Below, piece after piece: positions 34,829 through 43,986 of a stretch of 64,000 bases of DNA. Each line of letters begins with the position of its first letter. The first letter of the stretch is position 1. The notes below the pieces were generated by a model. That model ran no database searches and was not told the origin of the DNA. It saw only the letters and a program-made list of their open reading frames with translations. A program made the translations under genes and the position numbers. Source of the DNA: Odoribacter splanchnicus DSM 20712 (GTDB lineage: Bacteria > Bacteroidota > Bacteroidia > Bacteroidales > Marinifilaceae); NCBI RefSeq assembly GCF_000190535.1, contig NC_015160.1, positions 310,001 to 374,000 on the forward strand, written 5' to 3'.

Positions 34829-37800
34829 ATGGATAACAATAAATTGAAGAATCCCGCTTACCTTTTTGAAGTAAGTTGGGAAGTTTGTAATAAAGTGGGG
34901 GGAATTCATACGGTGATTTCGACCAAAGCCCTCAATATGGAAAAAGAATACAGCAGTAGTCATATTTTAATCGGCCCCGATGTCTGGCGTTATACCGAAC
35001 AGAATCCTGAATTTATCGACGATCCCCGTTTGTTCAGGTCCTGGCGGCAGAGAGCAGCCCAGGAAGGCTTGCGTATTAAAGTAGGACGGTGGAATGTGGC
35101 TGGAAAACCGATTGTCATCCTGGTTGATTTCAGTACGTTCATTACGCAGAAAGATGAAATTTTTGCTTCTTTTTGGGAAAAATATAAACTCGATTCGATT
35201 AGTGGTCAATGGGATTACATCGAACCGGCCCTGTTCGGATATGCAGCAGGGAAAGTGATCGAGAGCTTCGTTCGCTTTAATTCTTCTATCCGGCAGCGGA
35301 TTATCGCCCAATTTCACGAATGGATGACGGGAGCCGGATTATTGTATTTGAAAAGTGCGATGCCTCAGGTGGGATGTGTATTTACCACTCATGCCACCGT
35401 GTTGGGCCGTTGTGTAGCCGGGAATAATCTACCCCTGTACAGTGAGATGAAAAATTATGTACCCGAAGAACTGGCACGTCGTTTCAATGTCATTTCCAAA
35501 CAGTCTCTCGAGAAGACCGCAGCACATCAAGCCGATTGTTTCACTACGGTCAGTGAGATCACGGCTACCGAATGTGCTCATTTTCTGGATAAAGAAGTAG
35601 ACCTGGTTACTCCCAATGGATTTGAGAATGTCTTTACGCCTTCCGAAGCCGAATGGGAAGACAAACGAAAGGCCGGAAGAGAAAAATTTCTTCAGGTGGC
35701 ACAGGCGATTTTGGGGCGTCCCGTAGCCGAAGACGCCTTGATCCTGGGTATCAGTGGACGGTACGAGTTTAAAAACAAAGGAATCGATGTCTTTATCGAT
35801 GCCATGGGACAATTGAATCGTAACAACGGACTCGGTAAAGAGGTGTTGGCCTTTATTTTGGTACCTGCCGGACATGCCGGTGCAAACAAGGAATTGCTGC
35901 ATAACCTGGAATTACCTTATCAGGCCGTTACCTCTACAGATCTTTATCTGACACATTATCTCAACGATAGTGCCAACGATCCGGTGATGAACCGTATCCG
36001 GGCACAAAAATTGCGTAATTCCGAGGAAGATAAAGTGAAGATCTTCTTCGTTCCCAGTTATCTGAATGGAGATGACGGGGTATTCAATATGCCTTACTAT
36101 GATTTGCTGGTGGGGATGGATCTGACCGCTTTCCCGTCTTATTACGAGCCTTGGGGATATACTCCGCTCGAAAGTCTGGCGTTTAAAGTGCCTACCATTA
36201 CGACCACTTTGGCCGGATTCGGACTGTGGGTGAAAGAACATTATAATATGAATCATCCCGGTATAGAAGTTATTCACCGCGAAGACGGTGATGCGTCCAA
36301 TGTGGCTACGGCTATCGCCGAATGGGTAAAAAATTATACACAGGTCGGAGAAACTGAAATGCAGAAAGACCGGGACAATGCCAAAGATGTTTCCCGGATT
36401 GCACTTTGGGATAATCTGATCAATTATTATAAACAGGCTTATACGATCGCTTTGAACCAGGTCAGCGAACGCTTGAAAGACCTGCCTGCCAATATGAACG
36501 AATCGGTATCTTATATCGAAAAACAGCTCACGGTAAATAATCCCAGCTGGGTCAGTGTGATGATCCATCGCTCTATTCCCGAAAAACTGATCGCTCTGGA
36601 AGAATTATCCAAAAACCTTTGGTGGGCCTGGAATGAAGGTGCTCGTGAATTATTCCGGATGATCGATGTCGATAAATGGAGGGCTTGCGGTCACAATCCG
36701 ATCATGTTGTTGGATTCGATTTCCCTGGCTCGTTATAAAGAACTGGAAAATGATGCCGGTTTCGTGCATAAACTTGAAGAAGTATATGCTCAGTTTAAAG
36801 CCTATATGGCAGCGAAAGAACATATGTCCGGGAATGGGGTTGCTTACTTCAGTATGGAGTATGGTTTGCATACTTCGTTGAAGATCTATTCCGGAGGATT
36901 GGGAATCCTGGCCGGTGACTACCTGAAAGAGGCCAGCGATAAAGGGACGAAGATTACGGCTGTCGGTTTATTGTATCGTTATGGTTATTTCACACAGAAA
37001 TTATCTGCTATGGGTGATCAGGAAGCCGAATACGAAGCTCAGGATTTTATGAAGATCGCCGTAACCCCGGTACGTGACAAGGAAGGTAATTGGGAAACCA
37101 TCAGTCTGGTATTCCCGGGACGGAATGTATATGCCCGGATCTGGAGGGTCGATGTCGGCCGGATAGAGCTCTATCTGCTGGATACCGATTTCGAAGATAA
37201 CTTGCCCGAAGACCGGAGTATCACCCACCATCTGTATGGCGGAGATTGGGAAAACCGCTTGAAACAGGAACTTTTGCTCGGGTGTGGAGGTATTCAGGCC
37301 TTGCGAAAACTGGGTATCGAAGCTTCTACTTACCATTGCAATGAGGGACATGCTGCTTTCACCGGGCTGGAAAGATTGAAAGAATATATTACCGAGGAAC
37401 GCCTGACTTTTGCCGAAGCGATCGAAGTGGTGCGGGCATCTTCTTTGTTTACGACTCATACACCTGTACCTGCAGGACATGATGCCTTTTCGGAAAATAT
37501 GCTGCGTACTTACATCTCTCATTATGCCGATCGGCTGAAAATCTCCTGGGAACAGCTGTTGGGATTAGGAAAAATCAATGTCGCCGATCCGAATGAGAAA
37601 TTCTCTATGAGCTTCCTTGCGGCTAATCTGGCTCAGGAAATGAATGGGGTTAGCTGGTTGCACGGCGAAGTGAGTAAAGAGATTTTCAAAGGCATGTGGC
37701 CGGGATATATGGCCGAGGAGTTGCACATCAGTTATGTGACCAACGGGGTACATTATCCGACTTGGGCGGCTCCCGAATGGAAGAAAATAGAAGAATCTTT

Positions 37801-39073
37801 GTTCGGTGAAGATTTTAAGAATCATCATTACGATAAGAAATGTTTCGAACAAATCTATACCGTTCCCGATGCTGTCGTATATGAGGTGCGTACCAAATTG
37901 CGTAAGCGCCTGATCGATCATGTAAAAGAATTGCTGAAAGACGAGGTGGCTGCCTCTTATTTCACTCCCCGGCAGGTGATTCAGATCCGTGAAACTTTGC
38001 GGGACGATATTCTGACCATAGGTTTTGCCCGGCGTTTCGCTACCTACAAGAGGGCTCACCTGTTGTTCCGTAACCTCGAACGCCTGGATGAAATCGTCAA
38101 TAACCCCAAACATCCGGTGCAGTTTATCTTTGCCGGGAAAGCCCATCCTGCCGATAAAGCCGGACAGGACCTGATCAAACGGATTGTCGAGGTATCCAAA
38201 TATCCGCAATTCCTGGGTAAGATCATCTTTCTGCCTAACTATGATATGGATCTGGCCAAGAAATTGGTACAAGGGGTTGATGTCTGGATGAATACGCCGA
38301 CCCGGCCTCAGGAAGCTTCGGGTACCAGTGGCGAAAAGGCTGCTATGAACGGTGTTATGCATTTCTCCGTGCTCGACGGCTGGTGGGTCGAAGGATATCG
38401 TAAAGATGCCGGATGGATGCTGCCGATGGAAAGAACTTTCGAAAATCAGGCCATGCAGGATGAATTGGATTCTGAAATGATATATAACATTATCGACGAT
38501 GAGATCGCTCCTCTGTTCTACGAACGGGATGCTAACGGATTATCACCTAAATGGATCAGCTATATCAAAAATACTATTGCCAGGGTGGCTTCGAATTTTA
38601 CGACCAACCGGATGCTGGAAGATTATGAAAAACAATATTATGTTCCGATGTCTGCCCGCTATCAGAAGATGATCGAAAATGATTTCGCCATGGCGGCAGA
38701 AATTGCCGAATGGAAAAAGAAAATTTCCCGCGAATGGGATAATATCGAGTTAGTCGGATTGGACCTGCCCAATCGTTCCAAACAGATCATCGCTTTGGGG
38801 AAATCTTATTACGGAGAGGTGAAACTCGAGATCGGCGAACTCAGTATGCATGAAGTGGGAGTTGAATTGGTGGCTGCCGAACAGAAAGACGGACGCCAGG
38901 TTATCCGCGAAAAACACGATTTTATCCCTGTTGAACAAGTGGGTAGTGTGGCCAGATACCGCATCGATGTGACTGCCGACTCTCCGGGATTGCTGATGCT
39001 GGCCATCCGTATCTACCCGAAAAGCGAATTACTGCCCCATCGCCAGGACTTTGCTTTGGTAAAATGGCTGTAA
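34829..39073 (+). CDS. Glycogen synthase (GT3) - glucan phosphorylase (GT35) fusion
   Basis: 1414 residues from MDNNKLKNPAYLFE; the upstream extension to 34763 overlaps the likely promoter and is rejected. Residues 1-560 are a eukaryote-like GT3 glycogen synthase (FEVSWEVCNKVGGIHTVI; E-x7-E block YYEPWGYTPLESL). From about 575 an alpha-glucan phosphorylase of the short TIGR02094 type follows: DUF3417-like start (LSKNLWWAWNEGAREL), FSMEYGLH, YHCNEGHAAF and the PLP-site block QEASGTSGEKAAMNG with Lys near 1170. One chain thus carries the enzymes for building and for phosphorolysing glycogen. Both sets of catalytic motifs look intact, so both activities are expected. Confidence 0.9.
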   Translation: MDNNKLKNPAYLFEVSWEVCNKVGGIHTVISTKALNMEKEYSSSHILIGPDVWRYTEQNPEFIDDPRLFRSWRQRAAQEGLRIKVGRWNVAGKPIVILVDFSTFITQKDEIFASFWEKYKLDSISGQWDYIEPALFGYAAGKVIESFVRFNSSIRQRIIAQFHEWMTGAGLLYLKSAMPQVGCVFTTHATVLGRCVAGNNLPLYSEMKNYVPEELARRFNVISKQSLEKTAAHQADCFTTVSEITATECAHFLDKEVDLVTPNGFENVFTPSEAEWEDKRKAGREKFLQVAQAILGRPVAEDALILGISGRYEFKNKGIDVFIDAMGQLNRNNGLGKEVLAFILVPAGHAGANKELLHNLELPYQAVTSTDLYLTHYLNDSANDPVMNRIRAQKLRNSEEDKVKIFFVPSYLNGDDGVFNMPYYDLLVGMDLTAFPSYYEPWGYTPLESLAFKVPTITTTLAGFGLWVKEHYNMNHPGIEVIHREDGDASNVATAIAEWVKNYTQVGETEMQKDRDNAKDVSRIALWDNLINYYKQAYTIALNQVSERLKDLPANMNESVSYIEKQLTVNNPSWVSVMIHRSIPEKLIALEELSKNLWWAWNEGARELFRMIDVDKWRACGHNPIMLLDSISLARYKELENDAGFVHKLEEVYAQFKAYMAAKEHMSGNGVAYFSMEYGLHTSLKIYSGGLGILAGDYLKEASDKGTKITAVGLLYRYGYFTQKLSAMGDQEAEYEAQDFMKIAVTPVRDKEGNWETISLVFPGRNVYARIWRVDVGRIELYLLDTDFEDNLPEDRSITHHLYGGDWENRLKQELLLGCGGIQALRKLGIEASTYHCNEGHAAFTGLERLKEYITEERLTFAEAIEVVRASSLFTTHTPVPAGHDAFSENMLRTYISHYADRLKISWEQLLGLGKINVADPNEKFSMSFLAANLAQEMNGVSWLHGEVSKEIFKGMWPGYMAEELHISYVTNGVHYPTWAAPEWKKIEESLFGEDFKNHHYDKKCFEQIYTVPDAVVYEVRTKLRKRLIDHVKELLKDEVAASYFTPRQVIQIRETLRDDILTIGFARRFATYKRAHLLFRNLERLDEIVNNPKHPVQFIFAGKAHPADKAGQDLIKRIVEVSKYPQFLGKIIFLPNYDMDLAKKLVQGVDVWMNTPTRPQEASGTSGEKAAMNGVMHFSVLDGWWVEGYRKDAGWMLPMERTFENQAMQDELDSEMIYNIIDDEIAPLFYERDANGLSPKWISYIKNTIARVASNFTTNRMLEDYEKQYYVPMSARYQKMIENDFAMAAEIAEWKKKISREWDNIELVGLDLPNRSKQIIALGKSYYGEVKLEIGELSMHEVGVELVAAEQKDGRQVIREKHDFIPVEQVGSVARYRIDVTADSPGLLMLAIRIYPKSELLPHRQDFALVKWL

Positions 39074-39105
39074 GCTGATCGTTCTTTTTTCAGTTATTAA
39101 AGTTA

Positions 39106-39168
39106 AAAAGGTTACAAGAGTTACGAGGGGGCAGAGGTTGAGCCATCTTTGTAACCTTTGTAACTTTT
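39106..39168 (+). terminator. GTTAC-type hairpin terminator
   Basis: AAAAGGTTACAAGAGTTAC (39106-39124) pairs with 39151-39168 with one bulge, followed by TTTTTA. It lies 33 bases after the fusion gene stop. The remaining gap to 39389 carries a small CCGGCA/TGCCGG stem near 39293-39314 and the tdk -7 box; no gene is supportable. Confidence 0.65.
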
Positions 39169-39359
39169 TATTTCGTCTGAAAAGTCAGAAACTTCTAAAT
39201 CCCTTTTGTTCGCTAAACCGTCCTTCCCGATCGTTCGTTTCAGCGACCGTAAAAAGCATCCGTTGGAACCATTGGCTTTATAAATTCCCCTATTCCGGCA
39301 ACTTAGCAGATGCCGGTAAATTTTGACAGAAAGAACCGTCCCGGAATCCCTTAATTTTA

Positions 39360-39367
39360 TACTTTTG
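39360..39367 (+). promoter_or_regulatory. -7 box of tdk
   Basis: TACTTTTG is a perfect TAnnTTTG match 23 bases before the tdk ATG. No TTTG at the standard -33 spacing is visible. Confidence 0.5.
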
Positions 39368-39389
39368 CACGACTAAAAATGAATCAGGG

Positions 39390-39965
39390 ATGTTTTTGGA
39401 GAGTACTAATCGGGCCGGTTGGATAGAGGTGGTTTGCGGTTCTATGTTTTCCGGTAAGACGGAAGAGTTGATCCGGCGGTTGAAGCGGGCACAGTTTGCC
39501 CGGCAAAAGGTGGAAATATTTAAACCGAAAATCGATGTGCGTTATTCGGATGAAGATGTGGTATCGCATGACGCGAATACGATTCGTTGTACGCCGGTGG
39601 AAAATTCGGGTAATATTTTGTTATTGACCGGAGATGTCGATGTCGTCGGAATCGATGAAGCCCAATTTTTTGATTCTAATATAGTGTCGGTATGTAAAAC
39701 ATTGGCAGATAACGGTATCCGCGTAATAGTCGCTGGGCTGGATATGGATTATACCGGTAAACCTTTCGGGCCGATGCCTGATTTGATGGCTGTGGCCGAA
39801 TATGTGACGAAAGTACATGCGATCTGTGTCCGTTGCGGGAATTTGGCCCATCATTCCCATCGTCTGTCGGATAATGATAAATTGGTGATGCTGGGAGAAA
39901 AGCACGATTATGAACCGATATGCCGGCATTGTTTTAACGAATTAATGAAAAAAGAGCACCAATAA
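39390..39965 (+). CDS. tdk: Thymidine kinase
   Basis: 191 residues. P-loop [14 protein letters not shown] near residue 17, the DEAQFF block with the catalytic region near 89, the lasso [17 protein letters not shown], and the structural zinc site CVRC...CRHC. It phosphorylates thymidine with ATP for the salvage route to dTMP. The C-terminal tail is short. It stands alone between the fusion gene and an ECF sigma factor. Confidence 0.95.
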   Translation: MFLESTNRAGWIEVVCGSMFSGKTEELIRRLKRAQFARQKVEIFKPKIDVRYSDEDVVSHDANTIRCTPVENSGNILLLTGDVDVVGIDEAQFFDSNIVSVCKTLADNGIRVIVAGLDMDYTGKPFGPMPDLMAVAEYVTKVHAICVRCGNLAHHSHRLSDNDKLVMLGEKHDYEPICRHCFNELMKKEHQ

Positions 39966-40050
39966 CCGGTTGGGCTGCCGAAAATGGGGGACAGAAAAAA
40001 TGTTTTCTATAAAATAATCCCTTGTTTTAATTATATTTATAAATATCCTT

Positions 40051-40058
40051 TATTTTTG
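40051..40058 (+). promoter_or_regulatory. -7 box of the orphan ECF sigma gene
   Basis: TATTTTTG matches TAnnTTTG and lies 29 bases before the ATG. Confidence 0.4.
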
Positions 40059-40086
40059 TTTTCGGAAACAAACAGAAAGAAAGTGG

Positions 40087-40641
40087 ATGGCGCTAAATGA
40101 ACAGGAAATATTAAGAGGGGTAAATCAAAAGGATTTAAAAGCGTGGGAAACGCTGTATGCCTCTTATTATGCAGCCCTTTGTTCATATGCCGATGGTATT
40201 GTAAAAGATTCCGATACGGCTCAGGATATCGTTCAGGATACTTTGATCAGGATCTGGAATTCCGACCGGACCTTTCCGGATATCAAAGAATTGACCTGGT
40301 ATTTATATCGCTCGACCTACAACAATGCCCTGTTCCATCTTCGTACCCAGGCTTCCCGTCAGAATATTTTACGTAAGATGGTAGCGGAGGAGGTTGAATT
40401 ACCCGACGAACAATTCGCTTTAACCGTACGGGAAGAATTGATCCGCCAACTCTATGTCTATATAGAAGATCTGCCCGAAGAAAGAAAAAAAATACTTTTG
40501 ATGAGTATTCAGGGACATTCGGGAAATGAGATTGCCGATCTGCTCGGAATCAGTATTAATACGGTAAAAACCCAAAAGAACCGGGGATTCAAGTATTTGC
40601 GTGAAAAGTTAAAAGATTCGGTTTTGTTATTTCTGTTGTAA
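40087..40641 (+). CDS. ECF-family RNA polymerase sigma-70 factor, orphan
   Basis: 184 residues with region 2 (ALCSYADGIVKDSDTAQDIVQDTLIRIW, about 35-62) and region 4 (LPEERKKILLMSIQGHSGNEIADLLGISINTVKTQ, about 125-160) of Bacteroidetes ECF sigma factors. It is clearly related to the sigma factor at 59594-60157, which is followed by a FecR anti-sigma gene. Here no FecR or SusC gene follows: a secreted GH92 mannosidase gene ends 104 bases away on the opposite strand. How it is restrained is therefore unknown. Confidence 0.88.
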   Translation: MALNEQEILRGVNQKDLKAWETLYASYYAALCSYADGIVKDSDTAQDIVQDTLIRIWNSDRTFPDIKELTWYLYRSTYNNALFHLRTQASRQNILRKMVAEEVELPDEQFALTVREELIRQLYVYIEDLPEERKKILLMSIQGHSGNEIADLLGISINTVKTQKNRGFKYLREKLKDSVLLFLL

Positions 40642-40744
40642 TTGTCTGTTCAGATAGCTGTTTTATATTGAGTTTATAAAATCTGTCGGTGCTATATTTA
40701 AGAATAATAAACATCTGTTTTTTTATGTGAGAATTGAAAAGTTC

Positions 40745-43480
40745 CTATCTTTGATTCACTGGTCGAGGACTGCGTTTTTTGGGGAAAATTCCCCATTTTT
40801 TTGCCGGTTCAGGCCCCATCCATAATTCCAATAGTCCTCCTTTACTAAAGTCGGCATGGGAAAAACGGAAGTCGTGTAACGGTTTTCCGTTGAGACGTGC
40901 TTGTCGGATGTAACAGTTGCCGGCCGAATTATGATAGGTTTGAATGACGAATTTTCCTTTTTCATAATAACGATCGTCGAGTGTGATTTCGATCCGGTCG
41001 AAAATCGGAGAAGTGATTTCATAAGAGGGATTCTGATCCACATTTCCTGTCAGGCTAAATAGCCCGATAGCCATCAGTGCGCTGATACCTCCCATCTGTC
41101 CCTGATCTTCGTCATGCCCGCCGTATCCTCTGTCGGGAGTGACTGCTCCGTAAGCTTGTGCTCTGACTCTTCTGACCCAGTATTGTGTCAGCCAAGGCTT
41201 ACCGGCCCAGCTGAATACGTGGGCGTTGGACACTCCGGGTTGGTTGGCATAGCTGATGTAGCCTCCCGAATAACCGTATACAAAGTCATCGTCGGCAGCT
41301 TGTTCGAAAGCATAATTCAATTTATCGCATAATACGTCTTTTCCTCCCATTAGTTCGATCAGATCCGGGATGCCGTGTGATACCGACCAGGTGGCTTGCC
41401 AGGCGTTGGCTTCGACCCAGCCGTCACCGCTCAACGGATTCCGGTGCTTCCAGTTACCTTGACGGTCTTTGGGGAAGATCAGTTTTTTTTCAGGGTCGAA
41501 AAGTTGTTTCCAGCCTTGGGAGCGTTTCAGAAAATAAGTGGCTTCTTCTGGGTAGTCCAGCTGCTGTGCCATTTGCGAGAGAGCCCAATCCTGAAAATTT
41601 GCTTCGATAGTGATACCTGCATTGTCGGCATAATAACCGTTTTCGAGATAGAAATCATCGATTCCGAGCATTCCTCCCGGCATATGGTTACGTTTCATCA
41701 CAGTGAAAGCGTGCCGGGCTTCGGTCTTCTTCAAAAGTCCTTTCATGTAAGCCGATACGATCAGGTTGGTTGCCGGACACCCCGTCATAATCCGGGAATA
41801 ACCTCCTCCGCATGGCCCCCGGGGTAATAATCCGCCATTATCGGCATATTGTATCAGACAGGCGGCGAAATCATCCAATACCGAAGGCCAGGCAAGTCCC
41901 CAAAGTATATTCAGGTTCCATTGGGTCAGCCAGAAAGCATCCGAGTTGTACATATGAAATTTTGATTCTCCCGTTGTGTTTTTAGGGAGGGTACGGATAA
42001 TAAATTCCTGGCCTGTACGATCCGGATAATCTCCTGAAACATCGTCTAATTTATGGCGTCCCAACAGGACATGCCACAGATCGGTATAGAATTTTATACG
42101 CTGATGGGCATCGCCTCCCTGAACCTGGATCCTGGATAAGGTTTCTTCCCATTCACGGCGGGCATCCCGGCGTATGGCATCGAAATCCCAATGGGCACAT
42201 TCATGTGCTAAATTGTGACGGGCATTTTCGATATTGGTATATGAGATTGCGATCTTTACTTGAAGTTCTTCTCCTTTCTTGAGCCGATGGAGGGCTTGAA
42301 TCCCTGCTGTAGGTGCGTCATAATAGGTCATCCCGGCATTTCGTGGTGTGGCTTGGGAATTGACCTTTAATCCGGTGACAGCTTTGGTCGTCAGAGAATC
42401 GTCCCAACTGTCGAGCCGGTCGAAAGGTTTATCGAAATGCATGACAAAGTAGATCTTCACTTCTTCAGGACCACCCCATAATCTTCCGACTGTACTGACA
42501 GAACCTTCCAGTTCTGCCGGGCCCGTCTGCCGGACTTCGGCATCGGTCATCGTCGAAGTACCTGTAAATCCGCCCAGATTGAGGAGTGTATTCGAAAGGC
42601 AGTCTTCGGTATATTTCATCCGGTAGAAACCGACCCGGTCGGTACAGGTTTGTTCTACCCAAAGTTTGTAATCGTTCAGGAATACACGGTGGTAACCCGG
42701 TTGTACAAGTTCTTCGTTATGAGAGAATCGGGATTTCCAACCTTGTTCGCCCTTGGTGGGATCGATATCACCGGTGGCAGGCATGAGAGTGATACCGGAA
42801 AGCATCCAGCAATGCACCTGAGGGAATCCTAAGATTTCTGTCGAATTGTAATTATAACCTCCTCCGTATTGATTTTTATTCCGGGTCATCGGTGCCGCAC
42901 TTAACATGCCGAAAGGCCTGCTGCCGGTTACAAAAAAGAAATAGCGTCCACGGGCCGATTCGATATAGGGATCGACATAAGAAACATAATCCGGGTAATC
43001 CTGAGGAGAGGGGAAGACTTCTATTTCCGAAAGTCCCAGGGTAGGTCCGTCACCGTCGGTGACTTCGAATCTCAGGCGTTTGGTGGTTTTGGGGGCGAAT
43101 TCGACGACTTTAGCTGTCCCGTCGTTGGGAATAGTGTTGACAGGCAGTCGGCTACCGTCATCGAAATGAATGGTAATACCTGCTGTATGAATTTGTTGTG
43201 AAGGTCTGTCATACAAATGGATGCGATCGATACTCCGTGGGGTATCCCATTCGAGTTCTAGCCAGGGATAGTCGATCGAGCCGTAAAATGAAACGCTGCT
43301 GTTGGAAGCCCATTCTCCCTGATCCTGAATGCAGATAATACCGTCTGTAACGTGCTGGCATTCATAACCGGGTACCGAAGAAGATGCTTTTACTTTTGCT
43401 GCAGGAGCGATATTGTCGGGGCCGGCGGATACATATAGCGGAATAAGGGCGACGAGAAATAATCCGATTATTCTTTTCAT
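40745..43480 (-). CDS. Secreted GH92 alpha-mannosidase with F5/8-type domain
   Basis: 911 residues. A signal peptide (MKRIIGLFLVALIPLYVSAG) is followed by a galactose-binding-like F5/8 type C domain at about 25-155 (WLELEWDTPRSIDRIHLYDRP) and the GH92 domain from about 163 (YVDPYIESARGRYF) to the end. Late GH92 motifs include YGYSGGYISYANQPG and GGHDEDQGQMGGISALMAIGLF, which match the acid/base region of calcium-dependent exo-alpha-mannosidases. No lipobox, so periplasmic or secreted. It would trim host N-glycans or yeast mannan. It is not inside a susCD locus. Confidence 0.9.
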   Translation of the reverse strand: MKRIIGLFLVALIPLYVSAGPDNIAPAAKVKASSSVPGYECQHVTDGIICIQDQGEWASNSSVSFYGSIDYPWLELEWDTPRSIDRIHLYDRPSQQIHTAGITIHFDDGSRLPVNTIPNDGTAKVVEFAPKTTKRLRFEVTDGDGPTLGLSEIEVFPSPQDYPDYVSYVDPYIESARGRYFFFVTGSRPFGMLSAAPMTRNKNQYGGGYNYNSTEILGFPQVHCWMLSGITLMPATGDIDPTKGEQGWKSRFSHNEELVQPGYHRVFLNDYKLWVEQTCTDRVGFYRMKYTEDCLSNTLLNLGGFTGTSTMTDAEVRQTGPAELEGSVSTVGRLWGGPEEVKIYFVMHFDKPFDRLDSWDDSLTTKAVTGLKVNSQATPRNAGMTYYDAPTAGIQALHRLKKGEELQVKIAISYTNIENARHNLAHECAHWDFDAIRRDARREWEETLSRIQVQGGDAHQRIKFYTDLWHVLLGRHKLDDVSGDYPDRTGQEFIIRTLPKNTTGESKFHMYNSDAFWLTQWNLNILWGLAWPSVLDDFAACLIQYADNGGLLPRGPCGGGYSRIMTGCPATNLIVSAYMKGLLKKTEARHAFTVMKRNHMPGGMLGIDDFYLENGYYADNAGITIEANFQDWALSQMAQQLDYPEEATYFLKRSQGWKQLFDPEKKLIFPKDRQGNWKHRNPLSGDGWVEANAWQATWSVSHGIPDLIELMGGKDVLCDKLNYAFEQAADDDFVYGYSGGYISYANQPGVSNAHVFSWAGKPWLTQYWVRRVRAQAYGAVTPDRGYGGHDEDQGQMGGISALMAIGLFSLTGNVDQNPSYEITSPIFDRIEITLDDRYYEKGKFVIQTYHNSAGNCYIRQARLNGKPLHDFRFSHADFSKGGLLELWMGPEPAKKWGIFPKKRSPRPVNQR

Positions 43481-43513
43481 ATTTTGTTATTTTCAGCCGA
43501 TAGTTTAAATTAT

Positions 43514-43529
43514 ATATGTATATACATAT
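43514..43529 (-). promoter_or_regulatory. Perfect 16-base palindrome upstream of GH92
   Basis: ATATGTATATACATAT, 34 bases upstream of the GH92 start. It could be an operator or simply AT-rich DNA; a similar TATATACATAT core recurs in the terminal repeats of the adjacent element at 43623-43887. Confidence 0.35.
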
Positions 43530-43622
43530 TATGATATGTGCAAACATACTGTTTTTTTTTGAAAAAATGAATTCTTTTTGTATATTTCACAAATTAACGT
43601 GTCTCTTTTCTGAATTTTATTA

Positions 43623-43887
43623 GACAATTATATACATATTTACACTAATAAACGTAGGTTCGTTACTTATTCGTCTCCGGTGTTCGTGTTTGGAGACCCG
43701 GTCGCTTCTGTCGGTCGTCTGGCTTTTTCTTTCACTGACCGGCGGAACTCCTCACTCCGTTCGTCGGTGAAGGAACTCCTTACCGGACCGTTCCAGACGA
43801 ACCGGTCTGACGGGATAAAACCCGGAATCGGAATAGAAAGAAAAAATTAAACCTACGTTTGTAAGTGTAAATATGTATATAACTGTC
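43623..43887. mobile_element. 265-bp MITE-like element with 38-bp terminal inverted repeats
   Basis: Left end 43623-43660 and right end 43850-43887 are reverse complements over 38 bases with three mismatches, running from GACA to AACGTAGGTT. The interior is G+C-rich and full of smaller inverted repeats (for example the stem 43731-43746 with 43756-43771). No reading frame of note is inside. Terminal repeats plus a short non-coding interior are what a non-autonomous transposable element looks like. A target-site duplication is not obvious in the AT-rich flanks. Confidence 0.65.
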
Positions 43888-43930
43888 AAAATTTAATGGT
43901 GCAGGGGGGATTATATTGGACTGCTATTAC

Positions 43931-43938
43931 TATATTTG
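43931..43938 (+). promoter_or_regulatory. -7 box of the PagL-like gene
   Basis: TATATTTG matches TAnnTTTG exactly and lies 49 bases before the ATG. Confidence 0.4.
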
Positions 43939-43986
43939 CGTGCATTAAAAATAGTGAAGACTTACCTATGAAATCAGGATTGATAT

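Noticed and set aside
39138..39326. 62-residue frame before tdk
   Set aside because: It starts inside the terminator hairpin and has no recognisable features.
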